Below are positions 34,908-44,700 of a stretch of DNA of 64,000 nt, one piece after another. The DNA comes from Candidatus Melainabacteria bacterium (GTDB lineage Bacteria > Cyanobacteriota > Vampirovibrionia > Obscuribacterales > Obscuribacteraceae). The notes beneath the pieces were generated by a model. It was given only the letters and a program-made list of their open reading frames with translations, had not been told where the DNA came from and did not search any database. The stretch lies in contig JAFKGK010000002.1 of the NCBI GenBank assembly GCA_017307165.1, positions 62,001 through 126,000 on the forward strand. Direction: 5' to 3'. Both the position numbers and the translations under genes were made by a program. Each line of letters begins with the position of its first letter. The stretch's first letter is position 1.

Positions 34908-35357
34908 GCGCGCGTGAGATCGGCACACGCTGCCTCATCGCGTCCATGGCCATGGTATTGGCTGCGGCAAGTCCTTGCCGTGGCCAATCGCCGTGTGGTT
35001 TGATCGCCAAACGTGTCAGCTGGGATTTTTTGCAGTCGGTCGGTGGTATCAAGATCGGTACCCCCTATCGTGATGCCAGGGGCGGTGCTCATTTGCCCAT
35101 CGATTGCGATATCAGCGGCATGCATGCCATTACCAACACAGCCAAGAGCGCTCAACTCAGGATGGGTCGTCAAAAAGGTAAGAGCAAAAGTCAAAGGCAA
35201 AAACATCCACATCATCATCGTCTCCTGTCTTGCTCATGGTCGTTTGACCGGTCGTGCTCCCGCTGCTTCTCTTAGTAGATTGGCTGCTGGATCCTATCAT
35301 GTCGTTTACGATGATCCGGACGGCACCACGCATCCGATGGGCACGATCGATCTTTGA
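34904..35357 (+). pseudogene. secreted protein gene interrupted by a +1 frameshift
   Basis: From GTG 34904 the first ~85 codons encode a signal peptide (CLIASMAMVLAAAS) and a Cys-containing mature start (SPCGLIAKRVSWDFLQSVGG). Around 35150-35160 the protein-like reading moves to the next frame, where LNSGWVVKKVRAKVKGKNIH and VSCLAHGRLTGRAPAA follow, ending in YDDPDGTTHPMGTIDL at 35357. The first frame turns into a basic, unnatural tail. Joining the two gives one plausible ~150-aa exported protein. Either the gene is broken by one extra base or the assembly has an error. Family unknown. Confidence 0.55.
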
Positions 35358-35482
35358 TATCTGGATCTGCACATCCAAAATGTTCGAAAAATTTCTGTTT
35401 ATCCAACCGCCGGTAAAGCCATGTCTGGCAGGCGGTTTGAGGTTTTTGCAATTTCAATGCCTTAAAAGCGGCAACGTATTTA

Positions 35483-35511
35483 TTGCCTTTGCGGGGGCAA
35501 AAAATTTTTTT
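35483..35511 (+). terminator. weak terminator-like hairpin with A/T tract
   Basis: TTGCC at 35483-35487 pairs with GGCAA at 35496-35500, followed by four A and seven T residues. It lies 126 bases after the end of the frameshifted gene in an otherwise empty 240-bp stretch. The stem is short, so this is only a candidate. Confidence 0.3.
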
Positions 35512-35599
35512 ATGTTGGTAATTTAGTCAAAATAGCCCTTTTGCACTTAGTCCCAAAACCAACATACCTGCTCATCTCCCCATAGACTAACGGAGAAAT

Positions 35600-35625
35600 G
35601 TGAGAGATTTTGCAAAATTTCTCAC
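35600..35625. repeat. 26-bp near-perfect palindrome
   Basis: GTGAGAGATTTTG at 35600-35612 and CAAAATTTCTCAC at 35613-35625 pair at 12 of 13 positions with no loop; the one non-Watson-Crick pair is a G-T. It lies between the czcA stop and the A/T tract, next to a C-rich tract. It could be an operator or, in RNA of the czcA strand, a 3' hairpin. Confidence 0.6.
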
Positions 35626-35635
35626 CAACCAAACA

Positions 35636-35690
35636 ACCAACGCCAACCCCAACCCCCACGCCAACCCCGACTCAAACAACCAACCAACGC
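35636..35690 (-). other. G-rich tract able to form G-quadruplex, after czcA stop
   Basis: The plus strand is a CCAA/CCCC low-complexity tract; the minus strand, which is the czcA coding strand, has G runs of four, five and four (35647-35650, 35653-35657, 35665-35668) plus several GG. It begins about four bases after the czcA stop codon. A G-quadruplex in the 3' untranslated region could affect termination or RNA stability. Confidence 0.5.
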
Positions 35691-35693
35691 CGG

Positions 35694-38600
35694 CTAGCGC
35701 TCCATCTTTCCACATATCAATGGATACAAACTAGGCAAAACCAACAAAGTCAACAAAGTCGACGATACCAGCCCCGCTATCACCACCGTTGCCAGCGGCC
35801 TTTGCACCTCAGCACCCACAGACGTCGCCACTGCCATTGGTATAAATCCAAGTGACGCCACCAGCGCCGTCATCAGCACCGGCCTCAATCTCTGCTGCGC
35901 CCCAAGCAAAGCCGCCTGCCGCGCCCGCAGCCCCGAGACCCCCGAGACTCCCGAGCCCTCCGAAGCCCCCGCTCCAGCCCCCCGCATATTTTGGATCGTC
36001 GAAACCAGCACCACCCCATTTAGCACCGCCACCCCGAACAGAGCGATAAAACCCACTCCCGCCGTGATCGACAAAGCCATATGACGACAATATAAGGCAA
36101 TCAATCCACCCGAAAACGCCAAAGGTATATTGATAAAGATCAGCACCCCCGGCCGCCAATCATTAAACAACATATACAACAAAGCAAAGATCAGCACCAA
36201 AGACAGTGGCACCAACACCAGCAATCTATCCTGAGCCACTTTCATGTTTTCAAATTGGCCGCCCCATTCGATACGGTAGCCTTCTGGCAACTGTATTTGT
36301 CGCTCCACCTCGCTCCTCGCCTCAGCCACAAATCCTCCCAGGTCACGACCCCGCACATTGGTCTGCACCATAAAAGTACGATCGCCTTGATAATGCGCTA
36401 ATTGCGCACTCTTATACTCTTGCTTAATACTCGCCAATTGGCTCAGAGGCACTAGTTCGCCTGTCGCGGTCGCCACCGGCAGATCAGCTATCTTGCTTGC
36501 TCCTGAGACGCTTTCTGGGCTAAATCTCACTACCAGCGGATACCTCGGTTTGCCCTCATAGATCATTCCGACCGGCTTGCCATCCACCGCTGCTGCAAAA
36601 GTCGTCAAAGCATCCTGCGTATAGACTCCGTAAGATGCCAGAGCCATCGGATCGAGCTTTGCTGTCATGACCGGCAACCCTGCCGTCTGCTCCGTCTTGA
36701 GATCCATAGAGCCTTTGACCCCGGCCACCACTCGGCCGATCTTTTGACCTATGTCGCGCAGTCGATCTATATCATCGCCAAAGACCCGGATCGCCACATC
36801 GCTCTTGGCCCCTGCCACTAGTTCGTTCATCCTCTGCTCGATCGGCTGCGACATCGAAAAGATCAAACCAGGCACGTTAGCCTTGAGCGCCCGATCGATT
36901 TCGTTTTCGATGGTTTGCTGCGTGTAGCCGGCGGGCCATTCGTGCGGCGGTTTGAAGATCACAAAAACGTCTGTCTCATCTGGCCCCATCGGATCAAAAG
37001 CAATCTCGCTATGCCCCGTCCGTGATACCACGCTTTCCACGTTTTTGTTTTCGAGCAAGACTTGCTCGATCAAGCCTGTCTGTCTGGCTGCTGTCCTCAG
37101 TGATCCCGACATCGGTCTGTTGACGGTCAGGACGAGTGATCCCTCCTTGAGCACCGGTATAAACTCCGTCCCCAAGAGCGGCAAAAGCCCCAGCGAACCA
37201 ACAAAGAGCAACAAAGCAATACCACTTGTTGCCATGGGATGCCTCACGGCCTGTATCAACAATCTCCTGTACGGTTTTTTCAGCACCGCAATCACCCAGC
37301 TATCTTTTTCTTCTATTTTTCCTCCCAAAATAAAATACGAAAGCGCAGGCGTGACAAACAAAGCGACGACAAGCGCCGTCAACAAACCAAAGACCACCGT
37401 GAGAGCCATCGGCTGAAAGGTCTTGCCGGACACTCCCGGCAAGCCAAGGATCGGCAGGTACACCACCGTAATGATCAGCACCGCTGCCATCACCGGCGCC
37501 GCTACTTCCATTGCGGCCTCTTTGATTACTCGCAGCCGATTTGCCGCGCTTTTGTCTGTCGCGTGAGAGAGCCTGCGCAGGATGTTTTCGACCATCACTA
37601 CCGACCCGTCGATCAAAATGCCAAAATCGATCGCCCCCAAAGACAAAAGATTGCCCGATATGCCTGTCTGATTGAGAAATAGCAGAGAGCCAAAGAGGGC
37701 CAGAGGTATGGAGAGTGCCGCAATGATACCTCCTCGTAAGCTGCCCAGCAAAACCAGCAATACCAGGAGCACCAGGAGGGCACCATGGGTGAGGTTGTCC
37801 TCGACCGTCTCGATCGTGCGATCGATGAGGGTGCTACGGTCATAAAAGGGATGGATGGTGACATTGGCAGGGAGTGCTTTTTGGATGCTTTCAAGTCGCT
37901 TTTTGATAGCTGTCACCAGCGTTTTGCTGTCCTCGCCCTTGCGCATGATGATGATACCGATGACGGTCTCACCGGCACCATTGGCAGTGACCACGCTCTG
38001 CGGCAGCGTATGGCCGACGACGGCCGAGGCAAAATCTTTTACGCGCAAAGCACCCTGATTTGACCGGCGCACCACGACATTGCCTATATCGCGCGTACCG
38101 GCCAGCATGCCCTCTGCTCTCAATAAGATCTGATCGTCGTTTTGCAGCACATAACCACCGCCGGTGTTGCCATTGCTCCGCATCAAGGCCGCGCAGACCT
38201 CGCTCGGCGTGACTTTGTAGCCGTGCAGTTTTTCGGGGTCCAACCACACCTGATATTCTTTGACCTCTCCTCCCATCGACTGTATCTCATCGATCCCAGG
38301 TATTGTCTTGAGCATGGGGGTGATGCGCCAATCGAGGATGTCCCGCAATTGCATCAGGCTATACCCCGGGCCTTTCACCTCAAACTGAAAAACCTCTCCC
38401 AAACCCGTCGCAATCGGCCCCAGCATGATCTTGATCTCATTGTTTGGCGGCATCTGCGCCTCGATCCCTTTTAGCCGCTCGCTCACCTGCTGCCGCGCCC
38501 AATAGATATCCGTGCCATCGTCAAAGACCACTGTGACTTGCGATAGAGCGTATTTTGAGATCGAGCGCTGCAATTTGAGCTTGGGCAAGCTCTGCAAAGA

Positions 38601-38819
38601 CAGTTCGATCGGATAGGTGATGTATTGCTCCACCTCGGTCGGCGCGAGACCACGGGCGGTGGCAGTGACCGTCACCTGCACATTGGAGATATCTGGCACT
38701 GCATCCACGCGCATGGTGAGAAAGGCCCAGATGCCGGCAACGCTAAATATCACCGTGCACATCAAAACAAAGACACGTTTGTCCAGTGCGGACTCTACCG
38801 CACGCTCAAGCGCGCCCAT
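35694..38819 (-). CDS. czcA: heavy-metal RND efflux permease, CzcA type
   Basis: A 1041-aa RND transporter with the usual two sets of six helices and two large periplasmic loops. In helix 4 the motif DFGILIDGSVVMVEN fits the signature of HME-RND pumps for divalent cations (Zn, Co, Cd, Ni) and not that of the copper/silver group. It works with the adaptor CzcB encoded just upstream, whose stop shares one base with this start. An outer-membrane channel is not in this operon; the TolC-like protein at 57568 belongs to another pump. Close to the stop lie a G-rich tract and a palindrome. Confidence 0.92.
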   Translation of the reverse strand: MGALERAVESALDKRVFVLMCTVIFSVAGIWAFLTMRVDAVPDISNVQVTVTATARGLAPTEVEQYITYPIELSLQSLPKLKLQRSISKYALSQVTVVFDDGTDIYWARQQVSERLKGIEAQMPPNNEIKIMLGPIATGLGEVFQFEVKGPGYSLMQLRDILDWRITPMLKTIPGIDEIQSMGGEVKEYQVWLDPEKLHGYKVTPSEVCAALMRSNGNTGGGYVLQNDDQILLRAEGMLAGTRDIGNVVVRRSNQGALRVKDFASAVVGHTLPQSVVTANGAGETVIGIIIMRKGEDSKTLVTAIKKRLESIQKALPANVTIHPFYDRSTLIDRTIETVEDNLTHGALLVLLVLLVLLGSLRGGIIAALSIPLALFGSLLFLNQTGISGNLLSLGAIDFGILIDGSVVMVENILRRLSHATDKSAANRLRVIKEAAMEVAAPVMAAVLIITVVYLPILGLPGVSGKTFQPMALTVVFGLLTALVVALFVTPALSYFILGGKIEEKDSWVIAVLKKPYRRLLIQAVRHPMATSGIALLLFVGSLGLLPLLGTEFIPVLKEGSLVLTVNRPMSGSLRTAARQTGLIEQVLLENKNVESVVSRTGHSEIAFDPMGPDETDVFVIFKPPHEWPAGYTQQTIENEIDRALKANVPGLIFSMSQPIEQRMNELVAGAKSDVAIRVFGDDIDRLRDIGQKIGRVVAGVKGSMDLKTEQTAGLPVMTAKLDPMALASYGVYTQDALTTFAAAVDGKPVGMIYEGKPRYPLVVRFSPESVSGASKIADLPVATATGELVPLSQLASIKQEYKSAQLAHYQGDRTFMVQTNVRGRDLGGFVAEARSEVERQIQLPEGYRIEWGGQFENMKVAQDRLLVLVPLSLVLIFALLYMLFNDWRPGVLIFINIPLAFSGGLIALYCRHMALSITAGVGFIALFGVAVLNGVVLVSTIQNMRGAGAGASEGSGVSGVSGLRARQAALLGAQQRLRPVLMTALVASLGFIPMAVATSVGAEVQRPLATVVIAGLVSSTLLTLLVLPSLYPLICGKMER

Positions 38820-40132
38820 CAGTCTAAGCCTCCCTGGGCGAGGGCATTTTTGACGCTTTCGGTCTTGAGTTGAAAGGCCCCATTTACCACCACCCTGGCA
38901 TCAGCCGCAATGCCCGAGATCTGCGCCTCATCGGCATTGGATTTGATGACAGCCACCGGCACGCGCCTGTAGCGACTATGCCCTGCCTCTACAAAGACAT
39001 AGTCATTACCGTCTATGTTTTGGATCGCTGCGGTGGCGATGGTCTTGTGCTCTGTCGTGCTGGCATTGCTTGCGACCTTGGCAATAATCAGCATGCCTGG
39101 CTTGAGCAAGTGCTGTCCATTGTCGATCTCGGTGCGCACAGACAGACAGTGGCAAGTCGGATCAAAGTGCTGGCCGATCCGAGTGATCTTGCCCTTAAAT
39201 GCCACTTCTGGCGCTATCTCGCTGATAAAGGTCACTGGCGCGCCCACCCGCAATGTGCTTGCTTGCGACTGCGGCACTTCCAGCATCACCCACACCTTAT
39301 CCAGGCTGGCAATTGAAAGCAATGCGCCCGTATGCCCAGCTGCCATCGTCGTCGTCGGGCCGATCCCCTGACCGGCGGTCACTGCCCGCTGTATGACTAC
39401 ACCACTGCGGGGGCTGGTGAGAGGAAGGTCGGTAGTGAGCCCGTCCGGCTTGTCCGAAGGATGCGCGATCCCGAGCGCACGCAGCTTGATCCGTGCCGCG
39501 TTGAGCTCTGCTAGAGCTGCATTGGAGGCTGCTTGCGTGGCCACCAGCTCTGCCTTGGTCGTGGCCATGCGTGCTTGCGAGGCTTCCAGATCTTTATTGG
39601 CAGAGATCCCCTCCTGCACCAGCGCGGCAAGGCGAGCGACATCCTTTTTGGCAAGCTCGAGGCGAGTATCGATGAGGGCGGCCTGTGCCTTGACCTCCTG
39701 CAGCTTAGACAATGCATGCAGGTAGGCTGCCTGGGCCTCCGATACATCCGGGCTCGTCACGTATAGCAAAGGCTGCCCTGTACGGACAGTGTCGCCCACA
39801 TCGACCAGGACTCGGCTGACGACGCCGTTCATCAAGGGCGAGACGATGCCTATGTCATCCGACGGCGCCTCCACCACCGAAGAAAACTCCAGCTCCTGCG
39901 CCAGCTTACCTGTGGTGACCGTCGCGGTCTTGATGCCCGCGCGCTCGATCTGCCGGTCCGAAAGCTCGATGAGGTCTGCGGCCTGTGTTTTGTGTAGAGG
40001 TGCTGCCTGCGATTTGTCTGTGGCTTTTTCTTCTGGCCTGCAAGCCGTCAAGCCAAGGATAAAAATGAGGGAGGCAGCGATGGCAAGGACGCACGACCGT
40101 GCGCCTTGGGCGGTTATTTTGTTGCGTGGCAT
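38819..40132 (-). CDS. czcB: RND periplasmic adaptor, CzcB type
   Basis: A 437-aa membrane-fusion protein. The N-terminus has a lipobox LTAC near residue 28, so it should be a lipoprotein anchored in the inner membrane. Then follow a barrel-sandwich hybrid (LMNGVVSRVLVDVGDTVRTG), a long helical hairpin (AQAAYLHALSKLQEVKAQAAL onward), the second lipoyl half (LTSPRSGVVIQRAVTAGQ) and the beta-barrel with a CHCLSVRTEID segment that might bind metal. It links CzcA to an outer-membrane channel. It lies 51 bp downstream of a small membrane protein gene in the same operon. Confidence 0.88.
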   Translation of the reverse strand: MPRNKITAQGARSCVLAIAASLIFILGLTACRPEEKATDKSQAAPLHKTQAADLIELSDRQIERAGIKTATVTTGKLAQELEFSSVVEAPSDDIGIVSPLMNGVVSRVLVDVGDTVRTGQPLLYVTSPDVSEAQAAYLHALSKLQEVKAQAALIDTRLELAKKDVARLAALVQEGISANKDLEASQARMATTKAELVATQAASNAALAELNAARIKLRALGIAHPSDKPDGLTTDLPLTSPRSGVVIQRAVTAGQGIGPTTTMAAGHTGALLSIASLDKVWVMLEVPQSQASTLRVGAPVTFISEIAPEVAFKGKITRIGQHFDPTCHCLSVRTEIDNGQHLLKPGMLIIAKVASNASTTEHKTIATAAIQNIDGNDYVFVEAGHSRYRRVPVAVIKSNADEAQISGIAADARVVVNGAFQLKTESVKNALAQGGLD

Positions 40133-40183
40133 TTCATCACATCTAAAAAGGGGACGCCAAAAGACGGACTCTCGAGATGCGAT

Positions 40184-40576
40184 CTAGATAAGTATGGAAC
40201 GGTGGATGATGTACAAAGGCGGTGGTGGCGCAAGCATCAGATTGCGGGACAATGCGCTCGCACGTGCGCGAGTGATAGCGACGAGCTTGTCCATCGTTGC
40301 AAAGAGAGCTGCCAGCAAAAAGACTGCGACAAGGAGCTGCAGGTCGAGACGAGGCATGCTCTGAGTGAGCGCTAGAGCGTCATCCTTGGCCAGAGGGCTG
40401 TGCGAGTGCGCGATCACTCGATAAGGCGAGCGTCTAAGTGGAGCGCTCTGACCGGCCTCGGTGTCAGCGGCCAGGCTGATGTTGCCGCAGGCAAAATCGT
40501 GCAGCAAGGTAGACGTCCAACCCAGGACGGCGATAAAAACGATGGCGAGTAGTCTGTGGATATCTTTGCAAGCCAT
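40184..40576 (-). CDS. small membrane protein in the metal-efflux operon
   Basis: A 130-aa protein with two hydrophobic segments (LLAIVFIAVLGWTSTLL near the N-terminus and LDLQLLVAVFLLAALFATMD in the middle), separated by a loop with HSHSPLAKDD and two Cys/His-containing stretches (HDFACG). The pattern suggests a small inner-membrane protein with a periplasmic loop that may touch metal. It sits between the CDF gene (20 bp upstream) and czcB. No family recognised; the operon position is the main evidence that it is real. Confidence 0.5.
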   Translation of the reverse strand: MACKDIHRLLAIVFIAVLGWTSTLLHDFACGNISLAADTEAGQSAPLRRSPYRVIAHSHSPLAKDDALALTQSMPRLDLQLLVAVFLLAALFATMDKLVAITRARASALSRNLMLAPPPPLYIIHRSILI

Positions 40577-40596
40577 TTTTTAATGCTACCAGACAA

Positions 40597-41604
40597 TCAC
40601 ACCGGCGTCAGCACCGGCTGACCCGCCTCTACATAATGGTTTATCTCGACCGTAATATGTACCAGCTCCTCATGGATGCCGAGATGCTGGCGGAAATAGT
40701 CAGGGGTGCAATGCGGGTGCGTCTTTTGGTCGATGACCAGGGAAAGGATGCATGAAAATTTGCCGCGGCCGACTTTCCAGACATGCAGGTCGGCAATGCG
40801 AGCATCAGGCGCGCAAGCCGTGATGACTTCTCTGACCTCCTCCACTACAGGGGCATCCATCTCTGCATCCAGCAACACTCTGCCGGTATCTTTCAACAGA
40901 CCCACTGCCCATCCCGAAACGAGTATCGCGCCAACTATCCCCATCACCGGGTCGAGCCAGGTAAAGCCAAAGAGCTTGCCGCCAAAGAGAGCGGCGATCG
41001 CCAATAGCGAGGTAGCCGCATCGGCGATCACGTGCAGGTAGGCCGAGCGGAGGTTGAGGTCGTGGTTGCCGTGATGATGGTGATGATGATCGTGTCCGTG
41101 ATGGTCGTGATCGTGATGATGATCTGGGCTGTCATTTAACAAGACTGCGCAGACCACATTGACAGCCAATCCGATCGCTGCGACCAGGATGGCCTGATCG
41201 TAGTGGATCGGCGAAGGCGTGATCAGGCGCTCTATCGACTGAAAAAACATCAGGCCGGCCACACCCACCAGCATCACTGCGCTGGTGTAGCCGCCGAGGA
41301 TCTCGATTTTCCAGGTGCCAAAGGTAAAACGCTTGTCGGAGGCAAAGCGCCGCGCTGCGGTGTATGCAAGCAGAGACAGGCCGAGCGCCAGGGCATGCGA
41401 GCTCATGTGCCAGCCGTCGGCTAAAAGTGCCATCGAATTGTAGAGCCAACCAGCCGCGATCTCCGCGACCATCATGACTGCGGTCAAGATCACGGCCCAG
41501 CGGGTCTTGGTCTCGCCGGACCTGTTGCCGGTGTCAAAGGAGTGACTGTGCTGCCACTTTGCCTCTGGCGCGGTGGTGTCTTTGCGATGGTGATGATTGG
41601 ACAT
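40597..41604 (-). CDS. CDF divalent-metal exporter, DmeF-like
   Basis: A 335-aa cation diffusion facilitator that exports Zn, Co, Ni or Cd in exchange for protons. It has a His-rich N-terminus, six helices, the helix-2 site ALLADGWHMSSHA (the HMSSHA variant is typical of DmeF-like proteins), a His-rich loop with nine His close together between helices 4 and 5, the helix-5 site HVIADAATS, and a C-terminal domain (DAPVVEEVREVI, DLHVWKVGRG). The start at ATG 41604 is nine codons inside the TTG-opened frame. First gene of the efflux operon with czcB and czcA, which should therefore act on the same metals. Confidence 0.9.
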   Translation of the reverse strand: MSNHHHRKDTTAPEAKWQHSHSFDTGNRSGETKTRWAVILTAVMMVAEIAAGWLYNSMALLADGWHMSSHALALGLSLLAYTAARRFASDKRFTFGTWKIEILGGYTSAVMLVGVAGLMFFQSIERLITPSPIHYDQAILVAAIGLAVNVVCAVLLNDSPDHHHDHDHHGHDHHHHHHGNHDLNLRSAYLHVIADAATSLLAIAALFGGKLFGFTWLDPVMGIVGAILVSGWAVGLLKDTGRVLLDAEMDAPVVEEVREVITACAPDARIADLHVWKVGRGKFSCILSLVIDQKTHPHCTPDYFRQHLGIHEELVHITVEINHYVEAGQPVLTPV

Positions 41605-41718
41605 GGCTCTCGTGGCTCTCGAGGTGAGCAATTATTTTAACTCTCCGATCTGTCCAAAAACGCCGCTGGGCTGGGTATATAACAAATACTTACCAGAGAC
41701 CCCAGGCGACCCCTCTCG

Positions 41719-44700
41719 ATGGCAACCGATAAGCCCAACACCTCCGACAAGCCGGCCGAAAAGCCCTTAGACAAAGCTGTCGACGCGCACGATGGTGCCG
41801 CTGCCAGTCGTCGTTTGCTTGATGATGCGCACAGACACAATCCTGAGACCAAGACCCAAAAATCTGCCGATGAGCTCGCCAAGACCGCAGATATAAAGGA
41901 AGTTGCCGAGGCTATCCGCAAGGCTACAGGCAATGATAACTGGGTCGCGCGCTGGGCAGACTCCGACAAGATCATCGATCTGCTCAAGCACCGCTCGGCC
42001 ACCGAACGCGAGGCCATCGACAAGGTCTATCGCCAAAATTACCATGTAGGCCTCAAAGACGAGATGCATGGCTTTATGACTGGCGCCACTCGCGCCCGTT
42101 TTGACGCGGCCATGGATCGCAAGGACAACGATCCGGTCTCCAATGCTTCGCATCGTATGGAGGTCGCCTTTAAAGAGGGCAAGCAGCTTATCTTTGGCCG
42201 TAGCCAATCTACTATCGAGCAGGATCTCAAAGACAGCATGCGCGAGCTTTCGCCTCAGCAAGTGGCTGCCGTCGCCCGCGATTACGAGGCCCGCAACGGC
42301 AAGAGCCTCCGCCAGGAGATCAAGGACGACAGCAGTCTGTCGCCTGCGACGCGCACGGCGCTCAATGCTTATCTGGACCGCGCTCAAAATACTGACGGCA
42401 AGCCAGATAAAGATAATGCAGGTGAAATAGCCAGGGTGGCCGGTGCAGCCCTGCAAAATAAAGACATCAAGCTCTTTGCCGAGACCATGGCAAGCGCAGG
42501 AGAAGAGGGGCGCAAGCAGTTTGCAGAGTCGCCTGCAGGTCGCGACCTGGCCAAGCACTTTAGTGGCGACGAGCTCGAACAGGCCCGCGATTATGTGCAG
42601 TTCGGCAAGCTCAGCGTAGCTAAGCAGATCAAGGACAATACCGGCTGGTTGTGGGACAACAATGATGGCATCGAGCTCGCGCTCAAGCGCATGAATGACA
42701 GGGAGCGCAGCGACTATCTCATCGGGGAGAGTCTGGCGGACAAGACCAAGCAACTGGGCGAGGCCGACAGTGCGCGACTGGCAAGCATGACAAACACCGA
42801 TAAGGCTGCTGCCCGTCGTAGCTATGACGATATACATTTAGCGCTCGACAAGGCTGGCAACAGTACCGAAGTAGCCAAGTGGGAGGCGGTGATCGCCACT
42901 CGTGATGGTGGCGTGACTGCGAAGCTCGCCGAGCAACGTGGATGGTTTGGCAACGGATCGGTCGAGGATATCAAAAAATCGATCGACACTATGTCCGAGT
43001 CCGATTGGCAAAGTGCCAAGGCCAATCCAGTAGAGCAAAGACAAGAGCTAAGGCAGATGCTCGTGAGCCTCAATAAGGACGAGCACGAGATCGATGACGT
43101 GATGAAGTCTTTTGACAAAAAGATCGCGCATGACACCTTTGCTGACTCAAATCTCGGTCCCCGCCAAAAGCCGGTACAAAAGCTTTTGGAGGAGATGAAG
43201 GCTCAAGACGAGAAATGGTTTACCGACAAAGCCCAGGCCGTGCGGCAGATGCGCGACGCCTTTGTTGCCGACCCGACTCTCAAGGATCGCCTCAACGCGC
43301 CACAGACAGATGAGGACCGCTACTACAAAACCCAATTCGAAAAATACGGTAAGAGCATACTTGGAGAGGATGGCTATCGCGAGTATGCCGGAGAATTGCT
43401 CAAGACCGGCAATCTATCAGCTGATAAGATCATTGCTTTTGATAAGGGCGTATTTTCTGATGACGAAGAAAGCACTTATAAAAATGTCGCTGCTCTCGCT
43501 CAAACCGAACGCCAGCGCCTGGTTGGGGACAAGGATTATCAGGATCGCGTTCTTGGACATCTCAACGATAGCGAGCGTGCCATTGCTTTGCAGGTCGCCA
43601 AAAGCGGCAAGTTTGCCGATGACGATCGCCTGCGCTCTGCCATAGTCGGTTTTGGTGGCGGCAAGGACATCGTGCAGATCATCCAGGACACTCCGCCAAA
43701 GGATCTGGATGCGCTCAGGCAATCTTATGCAAGCAAATACGGCACCAGTCTCGACAGCGACCTGCGCGACAAGCTCAACAATCAAGAGATGGCCGAAGTG
43801 CGCAGGCATGAGCTATCTGAGAGCTCTATCACAGAGCGCCTGGACAATGCCCGCGACGAGCAATATACCACCCGTGATGGCATAGGCGCTCGTCTGACCG
43901 ATACCATGAGCGCCACCGGCGTCCAGGCCGATGACAGCATGCGCGAGCTGTTAGCCAATCCTCAGGGCAATGACAAGCTTTTTGAAAACTACGCCAAGGC
44001 CATCGACAACCACCGCGAATCTAAGGCCAAGGCTGGCGAGTACTCCACAGATGCCATCATAGCCGGTGCTGCTGTAGCTAGCGTCATCGCTACCGGTGGC
44101 ACCAACCTGCCTCTGGTCGCAGCCGTGCTCGCTGCCGGAGGTGCAGCTGGCAAGGTAGGCGCCAAGAGCGTGATGATGGGAAATGATTATGATTGGAGTC
44201 TAGCCAATGTCGGTCAAGACGCGGCGGTTGGTGCCGTCACAGGCGCCACCTCGGTACTGGGACAGGGCCAAATAGCAGGGGTGTTTGGCATCGGCCGTTC
44301 GGCAGCCGAAAGAGCCAGTGTAGGCGTGCTCGGCAAGCTAGCCAGCGAGCCAGGGCTTTTGGTCGCCAACTCGGAGTCTATCATGCACCAGGGCACTCGT
44401 ACTGTGATGCGCGATCTTTTAGCCAATGGCGCTACAAAAATCGATGACAGGGCTTTTAGTGTTTTGGCCAACAAGCTGGTTTCTACAGAGCTGGTGGGAC
44501 AAGCCCGCGCTCAAGCCGTACAAAGAGTACAGACTGAGATCGCCGGCGAGATGACCAAGCAATTTGCCAATGAGACTGCCAACTGGTTGGTGCATCAAAG
44601 CCGCAGTCAAGCACTCAATGCTCTAGCTGGCGCCGTTGGTGGTGCCTCTTCTGGATCTATCGAGGGTGCCGCTCAATGGGATAGTCGCAAGTCTGTAGCC

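Noticed and set aside
41041-41124. Simple ATG/GTG-rich repeat near 41080 as a regulatory element
   Set aside because: It is the coding sequence of the His-rich loop of the CDF exporter.
41767-42837. 356-aa open frame on the minus strand
   Set aside because: Fully antisense to the annexin-like repeat region of the giant gene, whose own reading is clearly coding; the antisense product has no domain or ribosome binding site.
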